From NCBI RefSeq assembly GCF_900302455.1, contig NZ_ONZG01000009.1:62001-126000 (forward strand): a stretch of DNA of 64,000 nt. Reading direction: 5' to 3'. This document shows, piece after piece, positions 35,454 to 43,748 of this stretch. This DNA is from Falsiruegeria mediterranea M17. Its GTDB lineage: Bacteria > Pseudomonadota > Alphaproteobacteria > Rhodobacterales > Rhodobacteraceae. Every line of letters begins with the position of its first letter. Positions within the stretch are counted from its first letter, which is position 1. The notes below the pieces were generated by a model that worked only from the letters and a program-made list of their open reading frames with translations, searched no databases and was not told the origin of the DNA. A program made the translations under genes and the position numbers.

Positions 35454-36968
35454 ATGGAAATCTTTGCTGCGCTGGCCTCGGTCCTGATCGACCCGATCAT
35501 CCTGATGTGGGTGCTTGCCGCCGCCGTTGTCGGCATGGTGGTGGGCGCGATTCCGGGCCTGACGGCCTCTGCCGCGATCGCGATGCTGTTGCCTGTTACC
35601 TTCTACATGCAGCCGCTGGCCGCGCTGGCATTTCTCTACGTCATCGGCAAATCCGGGCGGTATGGGGGATCCATCGCAGCCATCTTGTTCAACACGCCCG
35701 GTACGGCGGCCTCGGCCGCGACCCAGATCGACGGCTATCCGTTGTCCCGGCGGGGTATGTCAACCAAGGCCATGAAGGTGGCAACCCTGTCGTCGATCAT
35801 CGGCGACTACGTTGGCGAAATCCTGTTGATCGCGGGTGTTGGCATCATCGCTGCGATCGCGCTGAAACTGGGGCCGCCGGAACTCTTTGCCGTCTACTTT
35901 GCCGCCTTTGTGGTGATCGGGTCCGTGATCGGCAAATCCATCACACGCGGATTGGCGTCCGCAGCCTTGGGTGTGCTGATCAAGATGGTTGGCCTGGACC
36001 CGATCTCGTTCGAGGAACGGTTCACCTTTGGCTCGTTTGATCTGACCAACGGCATCTCGCTGGTGCCACTGATGATCGGCATCTTTGTTCTGGGCGAGGT
36101 CTTCTCGCAGCTCGAGGCTCGCGGAAAACCGATCGCGCCGGTCGATGCACCCGACAGCGAAGACACGCGCGCCATGAACCGCCTGACTTGGGCAGAATAC
36201 AAACCCTGCGTCCCGCATGTGATCCGCTCTTCCTTCATTGGATCGTTCATCGGGATGCTCCCGGGGCTTGGTTCGGCCATTGCTGCCTTCGTCGCCTACG
36301 GCGAAGGCAAACGCCGGGCCAGGAACCCTCAGGAATGGGGCAAAGGCGCGCTCGAAGGCATCGCCGCGCCCGAGGCTGCCAACAACGCCGTGTCCGGCCC
36401 ATCAATGGCACCGCTGCTGACTCTGGGCATCCCCGGATCGACCATTGGCGCGATCCTGGTGGGGGTGTTCCTGATCCACGGCATCCAGGTTGGTCCGACC
36501 CTCTTTCTGACCCAGAAGGAGCTGGTCTATCAACTGTTTGCCTGCGGTTTGGTGGGCATCGCCGCCTATGGCCTGATCGGATATTTTGGCGCGTCTTTCG
36601 TCGGTCGCTTCATCCTGAAGATCCCGACGGATGTGCTCTATCCGGTGATCTTCCTGACGTCATTCATCGCGGCCTATTCGGCGCGGGGGAACCTGTTCGA
36701 CGTCATCGTGATGGTGGTCGCGGGCTTCGGCGGATGGCTGATGAAGCGCTATGACTTCAACCCGGCAGCCTTTGTCATCAGCTTCGTCCTGGCCGGCGGG
36801 GCCGAAGAAACCTTCCGCCAATCGTTGCTCTTGTCGGACCACGGTGTGCTGATCTTTGTCACCCGTCCAGTGGCCCTGGCCTTCCTGATCCTGGGTGTGG
36901 TCGCAGTCGCCGCACGGGCCCGCACCCTCGGCAAACAAGCCAAACAAGCCTCCCTCAACGACGCATAA
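35454..36968 (+). CDS. tctA: Tripartite tricarboxylate transporter large membrane subunit TctA
   Basis: The main permease of the TTT system, 504 residues and about twelve hydrophobic segments. Diagnostic stretches: GAIPGLTASAAIAMLLPVTF, GKSGRYGGSIAAILFNTPGT, AATQIDGYPLSRRG, and in the second half MLPGLGSAIAAFVAYGEGK and PEAANNAVSGPSMAPLLTLGIPGS. Complete and undamaged although the genes on both sides are broken. Confidence 0.95.
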   Translation: MEIFAALASVLIDPIILMWVLAAAVVGMVVGAIPGLTASAAIAMLLPVTFYMQPLAALAFLYVIGKSGRYGGSIAAILFNTPGTAASAATQIDGYPLSRRGMSTKAMKVATLSSIIGDYVGEILLIAGVGIIAAIALKLGPPELFAVYFAAFVVIGSVIGKSITRGLASAALGVLIKMVGLDPISFEERFTFGSFDLTNGISLVPLMIGIFVLGEVFSQLEARGKPIAPVDAPDSEDTRAMNRLTWAEYKPCVPHVIRSSFIGSFIGMLPGLGSAIAAFVAYGEGKRRARNPQEWGKGALEGIAAPEAANNAVSGPSMAPLLTLGIPGSTIGAILVGVFLIHGIQVGPTLFLTQKELVYQLFACGLVGIAAYGLIGYFGASFVGRFILKIPTDVLYPVIFLTSFIAAYSARGNLFDVIVMVVAGFGGWLMKRYDFNPAAFVISFVLAGGAEETFRQSLLLSDHGVLIFVTRPVALAFLILGVVAVAARARTLGKQAKQASLNDA

Positions 36969-37078
36969 CACAAATCCCAAACCTTGGAGCGTCCGCCGCT
37001 TGGTCGGCTGTCCATCTCCCAAATCCGCACCCCGCCCCCACTGCGCCCCAACGCTGCCCACATAAAAAGGAAACACAT

Positions 37079-38537
37079 ATGCCAGCCCCCAGAAACCTCA
37101 TCCTATTTGTGACGGACAACCACGCGCGTGATTTTCTCGGCGCGGCGGGCCATACGGTTGTGAAGACACCCAACCTGGATCGGCTGGCGGAACGTGGGAC
37201 TCGGTTTGAAAATGCCTATGCTGCGACAACTCTGTGCTGTCCTGCGCGTGCAGCCATGGCCACCGGAAAGTACCCGCACCAAACCGGGTATTGGGACAAC
37301 GCCACGATGTATGACGGGACGGTCAAAACCTGGCACCACCATCTGCGAGATGCGGACATTCCTGTGACTGCCATTGGCAAACTGCACTACCGGTCTACAG
37401 CAGATGACAACGGATTTGCCGAGGAAATTCATACCATGCACGTGGTTGATGGGGTGGGTTCACCACTCACCCTACTGCGGGCAACGAAAGAAGGTGTGCC
37501 AACTCGCGCGGGGCACAAAGCGATTTATGGCAATTCGGGTAAGGGCGAGACCGATTACCAAGTTTATGACCGCCAGATCACCGAGCGGGCCGTGGCCTGG
37601 CTGAAGGACAACGCAGACAACCCGAAGCCCTGGGTTCTGGTCGTGTCTTACCCCAGCCCGCACCCGCCTTTCCGCGCTGACGCACCCATCTGGGAAGCCT
37701 ATCCCCCAGCGGAAATGCCACTGCCCAAGACCTGGAATGCCGAAGATCGCTATGACCATCCGGCGATGGCCTATCTCGCGCGGATGAACCAAACCATTGA
37801 TGGCATCGATGAAACCTTCATGCGCAACGCCTATGCAGGTTATTGCGCTGATCACTCAGACTGATGCTGAAATCGGCAATGTAATAGACGCGGCGGATGC
37901 ACTCGGTCTGACCGAAGTGACCGGGATGGTCTATACCTCGGACCATGGCGAGGCGATTGGTGCACACGGCATTCTGGGCAAAGCCAACCTATATGAGCAT
38001 TCCGCTGGCGTGCCCCTGATCATGGCTGGCCCCGGTGTCCCGGAAGGCAGGGTGGTGTCTGACAATGTGAGCCATGTAGACCTGTTTCCAACCATGTTGG
38101 ACTACTTTGGTGTAAGGGCCGACAATACCGAAGACCGGCTGGGACAATCCTTGCTGTCAGTGGCAGCCGGAACTGCTGAACAGCGCGCAGCATTTTCTGA
38201 ATATCACGCCATGGGCAGCCTCAATTCCAGTTTCCTGTTCCGTCAAGGCAAGTGGAAACGGATCTATCATGTCGACATGCCAAATCAGCTGTTCGACTTG
38301 GACGCGGACCCAGAAGAAGTCAATGATTTGCTGGCCCACAATGGGGCGCATCCCATGGAAGCGGTCCTGTCGGATCAGCTCCGCGCGTTGGTTGATCCCG
38401 AAGCGCTCGACCTTCGCAGCAAGGCCGATCAGCGTGTGCGGATTGAGGAACTGGGTGGCTTGGAAGTCGTGCGCAATTTCGGCTCCATCGCGGCGTCGCC
38501 GATCCCCGGAGAAAAGGTTTCGCTCGAAAAGGTCTGA
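37079..38537 (+). pseudogene. Sulfatase (alkaline phosphatase superfamily), frameshifted
   Basis: The first frame (37079-37864) carries the metal-site start (NLILFVTDNHARD) and the formylglycine signature CCPARAAMATG, with Cys53 the expected modified residue. It ends in tail sequence after GYC. The remainder continues in another frame from 37848 (LITQTDAEIGNVID, then YTSDHGEAIGAHGILGKANLYEH) to 38537. Together they make a normal sulfatase of about 485 residues, so a single indel near 37847 breaks it. AAGGAAA precedes the start. A sequencing error is possible because this is the only lesion. Confidence 0.8.
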
Positions 38538-38539
38538 CC

Positions 38540-39481
38540 TCAATTGGCGTTCAGCAACTTGTTCAGCCCGGCTCTGTAGTTGAACACCTCTTGGCGGATC
38601 GCCTCTTTCATGATGGCGGTCGCGCCCTCGACCTCTTGATCCAAGGGCACAACGAAGCCGACCGGCACCGAATGATCGGTTTTCAACCGCCGAAGCACAA
38701 ACCCCTGATCCAGGACAGATTTTGGAAAAATCCCATCAGTGACCGCCAGGCTGCCTGCCGCTAGGCCAACATGGATGGCCACATCCATCGTACTGCTTTC
38801 TTGTCGTACGTTGGGTATCAGCCCGGCCTCGTCAAAAACTCTTGCCAGCCTTTGTCGCAGGATCGACCCCTTTTCGATCAAAGACAGGGGCGCATCGGCC
38901 AGGGCTTCGACCGGTATGTCGCGCTCTGCTGCCATTGGGTGATCGCGCGGGAGGATCACGCACAGAGGAAAATCAACGATGGGCTCTCCGCGCACCCCGG
39001 GGTGGGCAACCGGCACCGAGGTGAGCGCGATGTCGAACATCCGCGAGGCTGCCCAACGTTTCAGATTGTGCCGGGCTTCCACGCTGATGTTGATCCGTGT
39101 GTCTGCTCCCGTTTCCGCGAAATAGCGTCTTATGGCTGCTGGGATGATTTCCTCTCCCATTCGAGGTAAGCTGAGGATGCGGATCAGCTGTTCCTTGGTC
39201 GCTCCATCTCGAATGGCGTCCGAGATCTTGGGCAATTCGTCCAGAACGCTCAAGGCGCGTAAGGCTTCCGGTAAGAAGGAGGTGGCGGCTTCTGTGGGGG
39301 AAAGCCGCTGCCGTTCTCGCTTGAAGAGCTTCAGGTTCAGATCTTTTTCAAACGCCGACAGCATGCGGCTTGCTGCGGAATGCGTCAGATGCAACCGTTC
39401 GGCGGCCAAGGCAATCGTCCCGGTTTGCATCACTTCTACAAATAATTTCAACGCCGGTATCTTTGGCATTCGTGCCGACAT
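38540..39481 (-). CDS. LysR-family transcriptional regulator
   Basis: Intact 313-residue LysR-type regulator: winged helix at residues about 8-66 (LFVEVMQTGTIALAAERLHLTHSAASRMLSAFEKDL) and effector domain from about 95 on. It is convergent with the sulfatase pseudogene (2 bases between the stops). It is distantly similar in layout to the broken LysR at 30.5-31.4 kb. A start at 39469 is also possible. It probably controls the sulfatase/TTT locus. Confidence 0.9.
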   Translation of the reverse strand: MSARMPKIPALKLFVEVMQTGTIALAAERLHLTHSAASRMLSAFEKDLNLKLFKRERQRLSPTEAATSFLPEALRALSVLDELPKISDAIRDGATKEQLIRILSLPRMGEEIIPAAIRRYFAETGADTRINISVEARHNLKRWAASRMFDIALTSVPVAHPGVRGEPIVDFPLCVILPRDHPMAAERDIPVEALADAPLSLIEKGSILRQRLARVFDEAGLIPNVRQESSTMDVAIHVGLAAGSLAVTDGIFPKSVLDQGFVLRRLKTDHSVPVGFVVPLDQEVEGATAIMKEAIRQEVFNYRAGLNKLLNAN

Positions 39482-39939
39482 GGTGGCCTCTGGGTTGATA
39501 ATTTATTGCGCTATCTGCATGAACTTCTAGAGGTGCATCGGCATCGGCACAAAGTGGCATTTTCTTGGGCGTCGCACGGCGTGGCGTTCAAGATGGCTGA
39601 GCCTCTAACCCCAAAGACCTCCAAGTTCCACGAAATCGCCAAAAGGTGATCGAACACAGGTTGTTGTGCCAGTCTATCGCCTGAGTGATGAGCAGAATGG
39701 CTTGGGAAGACTGGGCCCGGAATTGCAACGCTCCCCTTTGAAAGCGCATACTGGCTTGAAGACCTTGAGTTACAGCATCATCCCAGCAGATGCCTGTTGT
39801 CTATGAGTGAGCCCCAAAGGGCAGGCCATCGGATATGCCGTTTCCTGCTTGTGCCAGTTGAACTTTTTTTCATCGACTTGGATGTTGGTCGACATACCCC
39901 TAGGTTACCACCGTGAAAGTTCAGGCTAGGGATGGAACA
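39482..39939. other. Intergenic region of about 460 bases without a recognised gene
   Basis: It lies between the LysR gene and the TonB-system operon. A 47-codon open stretch at 39663-39806 (VVPVYRLSDEQNGLGRLG ...) has no start or ribosome site and may be a remnant. AT-rich sequence near 39866-39900 (GAACTTTTTTTCATCG) may hold the operon promoter. No repeat of the tRNA-Met end was seen. Confidence 0.4.
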
Positions 39940-40374
39940 ATGCGGTTAGTTAAGTGCCTTTCTACGATGGCGTTGGCCATTGCTTTGCCAATTGCTTCCA
40001 TGACCGAGGCAATCGCAGAAGAAACCGGCGCGCTCACTTTGGAACTCAACTCGCTCCAAGATGTTGGGTCCGCGTGTCGTTTGACCTTTTTGGCCAAAAA
40101 CACGTCCGGTTCGGAAATCGACAAGGCTGTTTTTGAAACGGTGATTTTTGACCGGACCGGCAGCGTAGTCAGCCTGAAGCTTTTTGACTTTCGAACCCTC
40201 CCCTCTGGGCGGCCACGGGTTCGTCAGTTCGACTTGTCAGGCATGGCGTGTCAGGACGTTGGTCAGGCGCTGATAAACGGCACAAGCACCTGCTTGGTGA
40301 ATGGGGTAGAAAGTGACTTGTGTCAAAATGCGCTGACTCTGAAGAGCCGAATTGATGTGGAGTTGTTGGGATGA
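39940..40374 (+). CDS. Secreted four-cysteine protein heading the TonB-system operon
   Basis: A 144-residue exported protein: signal peptide MRLVKCLSTMALAIALPIASMTEAIA, then a small beta-rich domain (LTLELNSLQDVGSACRLTFLAKNTSG) with four cysteines that could form two disulfides. AGGGATGGA precedes ATG 39940. Its stop overlaps the exbB start (ATGA), which implies co-translation. The family is not recognised; the position suggests a periplasmic accessory of the TonB complex. Confidence 0.75.
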   Translation: MRLVKCLSTMALAIALPIASMTEAIAEETGALTLELNSLQDVGSACRLTFLAKNTSGSEIDKAVFETVIFDRTGSVVSLKLFDFRTLPSGRPRVRQFDLSGMACQDVGQALINGTSTCLVNGVESDLCQNALTLKSRIDVELLG

Positions 40375-41024
40375 GCCCCATTGCTGTTCTGAAAGAGCTT
40401 TTGAACCTTGGCGGTCCCGTTGTTGGCATCCTGATCGTCATGTCGATCATCACATTGGCCGTAACGCTCTATAAGATATGGCAGTTCTCAGCCTGCGGGG
40501 TTGGTCGTCACAAGGTGTTGTCAGACGCATTGGCCCATTGGGAACTTGGCGATTGGCAAAGCGCGCGTGCGCGCCTCGGGCAGAGCCGCAGTTACCTGGC
40601 GCCGCTTGTTGATGTGGCGATGCAAGGGCCGGATATCCCGGGTTTGGATACGCGCCTGGATGCCGAGGCCGGATTGTCGCTGGCCCGGTTGGAACGCGGG
40701 TTTCGTGTGCTCGACACCATCGCGCAGCTCGCGCCGCTGCTGGGTCTGTTCGGGACTGTTCTGGGCATGATTGAAGCCTTTCAGAACCTTCAGACAGCCG
40801 GATCGACCGTCGATCCATCTATCCTGGCCGGGGGGATATGGGTTGCCTTGATCACGACCGCTGTGGGGCTGGCCGTCGCCATGCCGACCTCGATGGTTTT
40901 GGCCTGGCTTGAAAGCCGAACCGCGCAGGAGCGGGTGTTCGCAGACAAGGCTTTGAGAACCGTCCTGGTTCCAACACCGGTTGCACCGACCGCTGCCGCG
41001 TCAGCCGTGCCGGGCCATGCGTAA
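40371..41024 (+). CDS. exbB: MotA/TolQ/ExbB proton-channel protein
   Basis: Inner-membrane channel subunit of 217 residues with three membrane helices. The family core ERGFRVLDTIAQLAPLLGLFGTVLGMIEAFQNL and the third-helix region GIWVALITTAVGLAVAMPT are clear. With ExbD it converts the proton gradient to motion of TonB. It overlaps the gene before by 4 bases and the ExbD gene after by 8. Confidence 0.92.
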   Translation: MSPIAVLKELLNLGGPVVGILIVMSIITLAVTLYKIWQFSACGVGRHKVLSDALAHWELGDWQSARARLGQSRSYLAPLVDVAMQGPDIPGLDTRLDAEAGLSLARLERGFRVLDTIAQLAPLLGLFGTVLGMIEAFQNLQTAGSTVDPSILAGGIWVALITTAVGLAVAMPTSMVLAWLESRTAQERVFADKALRTVLVPTPVAPTAAASAVPGHA

Positions 41025-41382
41025 CGTCGCCCCATTTGTCAGACGCAGTTTGTCGATGACGCCGCTTATCGACATCATCTTTCTGTTGTTGCTGTTCTTC
41101 ATGCTGTCTTCGACCTTTTCCAAGTACAGCGAAATCGAACTGAGCAATGCCACATCCGGCGGTGGCAGCAGCGCCGAAGCCCCCAAGCGCACCTTTGTCC
41201 AATTGGGGGCTGAACGCTTGTTGGTGAATGGCGCGCCGATGACGTTGAAAGCTTTGGGCGAAAGCATCGAAGAGGGGCAGGTTCTGGTCAGCCTGGATCA
41301 GGACGTCAACGCTCAGGGCGTGATTGATCTGTTGGTGCAGTTGCGGGGCCGTGACGGGCTGAACGTTCTGGTGTTGGAATGA
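41017..41382 (+). CDS. exbD: ExbD/TolR-family protein, with canonical membrane Asp
   Basis: A 121-residue single-span protein. The membrane helix MTPLIDIIFLLLLFFMLSS carries the essential proton-handling Asp in PLID. The periplasmic domain ends DVNAQGVIDLLVQLRGRDGLNVLVLE. ATG 41017 overlaps the exbB stop. It is followed 4 bases later by a second exbD-like gene. Confidence 0.92.
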   Translation: MRNVAPFVRRSLSMTPLIDIIFLLLLFFMLSSTFSKYSEIELSNATSGGGSSAEAPKRTFVQLGAERLLVNGAPMTLKALGESIEEGQVLVSLDQDVNAQGVIDLLVQLRGRDGLNVLVLE

Positions 41383-41386
41383 GCCG

Positions 41387-41764
41387 ATGATCCGACAGCC
41401 GACCACGCGCCGCAAACGGGACTCGACGATTGCCCTGATCAACGTTGTCTTTCTGATGCTGATCTTCTTCCTGATTGCGGGTACGGTCGCACCGCCCTTG
41501 GACCCGGAGCTGACACTTGTTGACACCTCTGAACTGGAGGGCAGGGAGCCTCCTGACGCGCTGGTTCTGCGACAGGACGGCACGCTGAATTTCCGCGGGA
41601 CCTCCGTCGAACCGGCGGCTTACATGGATCAACATGAGGCTGGCCCCGTACGGATTGTTCCCGATCGCAATGTAGCCGGGCAACGTCTGATCCAGATCAC
41701 GGGACAATTGCGCCGGGCGGGGGCAACGTCGGTCTTTGTTGTGACCGAGCAGGCCCTGCGGTGA
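41387..41764 (+). CDS. Second ExbD/TolR-family protein, membrane Asp replaced by Asn
   Basis: A 125-residue ExbD paralogue. Its membrane helix reads IALINVVFLMLIFFLIAGT, with Asn where its neighbour has Asp (PLIDIIF). The Asp is needed for proton-driven work in ExbD and TolR, so this subunit may be a structural partner in a mixed ExbD dimer. The stop overlaps the tonB-like start (GTGA). The family call is firm; the functional meaning is inferred. Confidence 0.88.
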   Translation: MIRQPTTRRKRDSTIALINVVFLMLIFFLIAGTVAPPLDPELTLVDTSELEGREPPDALVLRQDGTLNFRGTSVEPAAYMDQHEAGPVRIVPDRNVAGQRLIQITGQLRRAGATSVFVVTEQALR

Positions 41765-42951
41765 TACGCGGTTCGCTCGTCATTGCGGCCGTCGCCTTGG
41801 TGCTGTCGGTGTTGATCCACCTGCTGGGTGTGGGGTTCACCTTTCGCGTGGGTGGTCCCGAGGGCGCGCCCGAGCCTCGGGGGGATTCAGTCCCGGTTGG
41901 TACGACATTTGAGGAACTGGCCGAGGACGTTGCGGAACCGGTCGAGCCTGAACCGGTGGAAGAGCCCGAACCCCCGGTGGAAACATCGCCCGAGCCGGAA
42001 GAGGCTGACATTCCGACCAGTCAGGCACTTGTAGCTTCGCCCAACCCGCAGCAGGTGGTGTCACCGGATATTGGAGACGCCACCGAGGTGGCTCCTGAAC
42101 CTACGGAACCAGTTGAACAAGCGGCGGACAACGCCGAGGAGGTTGGGCCGCAAGAGGGGACGGATGTCCAACAGGATATCACACCGCCGCTGGAACCTGA
42201 CACGGTGGTCGAAGCGCCTGCTGCTCCGCCCATCCAAAGCGTGACCGAAGCCGAGGAGGTTCTGCCAGAACCCACCGAAGCCACCGAGCCAGAGCAGGTT
42301 GCAGCAGTCGAGCCTCAGGCAGCTGCTGAACTTGTCGAAACGTCAAACGTGCCGGTTGTGCCGTTGGAAACCGATCCGGTACTGCCCGAAAGCACCGAAC
42401 AGGTCGAAAGCATTGACCCCGAGGTGGTTGAAGCTCCTGACGCTGAAACGGGGTCTGCGTTGGCCGTGGCGCAGTCTATCCGCCCGCGCGCGCCGTCGCG
42501 GCCGACATCGCCGACACCGCCGCGTGACGACACGCCGGACCGTCTGTTTGACAGCGCGCGAAACTTCGACGCCCTGCGTTTTCCCGAGCAAGCGGTCGAG
42601 TCACCCTTGGCAACCTATCAGCGCAAAGGGGTGGATGCCTTTGCCGCTGCCAACGTAGGCGCACAGCCCAGTTCTCGGGGCGGCGGCAATTCCGATACCA
42701 CCAATTATGCCGGGCGGGTGCTGGTCCATCTCAACAATGCACCCACCACGCATGTGCCGGGCAGGGGCTATGCCCAGGTGTATTTCGAGATCAATCCAGA
42801 TGGTTCACTGGCGCGGGTCAACATCGTGGACAGTTCGGGTTCGATCAAGATCGACAACGCGGCCAAGGCCCAGGTGCGTGCGGCGGCGCCCTTCCCGAAA
42901 CCCCCAGAGGGTAGAAGTCGCACGATGTCATTTTACTATCGGATCAATTGA
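41761..42951 (+). CDS. TonB-family protein with long Pro/Glu-rich linker
   Basis: A 396-residue TonB-like energy transducer: N-terminal membrane anchor (VIAAVALVLSVLIHLLGVGF), a Pro/Glu/Val-rich periplasm-spanning region (about residues 35-270), then a TonB C-terminal domain (about 310-396; GRVLVHLNNAPTTHVPGRGYAQVYFEINPDGSLARV). It starts with GTG overlapping the previous stop. It likely couples ExbB/ExbD to an outer-membrane receptor not present in the window. Confidence 0.88.
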   Translation: MIRGSLVIAAVALVLSVLIHLLGVGFTFRVGGPEGAPEPRGDSVPVGTTFEELAEDVAEPVEPEPVEEPEPPVETSPEPEEADIPTSQALVASPNPQQVVSPDIGDATEVAPEPTEPVEQAADNAEEVGPQEGTDVQQDITPPLEPDTVVEAPAAPPIQSVTEAEEVLPEPTEATEPEQVAAVEPQAAAELVETSNVPVVPLETDPVLPESTEQVESIDPEVVEAPDAETGSALAVAQSIRPRAPSRPTSPTPPRDDTPDRLFDSARNFDALRFPEQAVESPLATYQRKGVDAFAAANVGAQPSSRGGGNSDTTNYAGRVLVHLNNAPTTHVPGRGYAQVYFEINPDGSLARVNIVDSSGSIKIDNAAKAQVRAAAPFPKPPEGRSRTMSFYYRIN

Positions 42952-43048
42952 TCGCACGTTTTGCGACCGATGGACGTACTTGCTGGGAAGTCCGTTCCAG
43001 AGGATGTTAAAAGGCAACAACCTACAACTCTCGAGAGGACCGTCCATT

Positions 43049-43519
43049 ATGCTTCGCCTCGCCATTCTGCTTTCGACACACGCCGCGGCCGTGGCAGTGG
43101 GTTTTGCGCTGGGGGTGTATTTTCTGCCCATCCTCACCGCGCCCAAATCACCTGATGCGGCCGTTTTGCAGCAAAACGCCCAAGGCGCGCTGTTCACGGC
43201 CGAGTTTACGCGTGATCTGCGGGGAAGTGATTTCCTGCATTGGGGCGAGGGGACGGTCAGCATCACGGATACGCAGATCGTGCACCAAGGCGCGCTGGCG
43301 CCAGGTCCGGATTACATGTTGTATCTGGCGCCCGAGTTTGTCGAAGATGAGGATGGGTTCTGGGCCGTCAAAGACAGCTCGCAAAAGATTGGGCCGGTCA
43401 AGACATTTGACGGCGTAATGCTGGATATCCCCCAAGGGGTGGACGTGACGCAGTTCAACACGGTGCTCGTTTGGTGTGAGGCTTTCGGAGAGTTCATCAC
43501 CGCTGCAAAATACCGCTGA
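43049..43519 (+). CDS. DM13-domain membrane-anchored protein
   Basis: A 156-residue protein with an N-terminal anchor or signal (LAILLSTHAAAVAVGFALGVYFLPIL) and a DM13 domain (about 45-155; GSDFLHWGEGTVSI, PGPDYMLYLAPEF, FNTVLVWCEAFGEFITAA). DM13 domains are proposed to have redox or electron-transfer roles; this one keeps a Cys in VWCEAF. GAGAGGA precedes the start. It lies about 100 bases after tonB, perhaps in the same unit. Confidence 0.85.
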   Translation: MLRLAILLSTHAAAVAVGFALGVYFLPILTAPKSPDAAVLQQNAQGALFTAEFTRDLRGSDFLHWGEGTVSITDTQIVHQGALAPGPDYMLYLAPEFVEDEDGFWAVKDSSQKIGPVKTFDGVMLDIPQGVDVTQFNTVLVWCEAFGEFITAAKYR

Positions 43520-43748
43520 TTCCCAACCGCCTCACGGCAGATAGCGGCAATGGGTCCCATTTCGCTTGGGCCGCGTTCAGTGTTGATGACCCTGTTACCC
43601 AAATGGGCAGGACATCGCGCCGCTGGCAGAACAGGTTGCAAACCTCGCCCAAATGGTATACCGCCGCATACAAAGAGCAATCCCGGCGCTCGGACAGGTC
43701 CGATTGTCGGGGCTCTAGCTTCGTCAACGCCTAATCGCCGGGATAGCC

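Noticed and set aside
30174-39939. tRNA-Met as attachment site with a second copy of its 3' end bounding the island
   Set aside because: No repeat of the tRNA 3' portion was found by eye near 39.5-39.9 kb, and no integrase gene is present.
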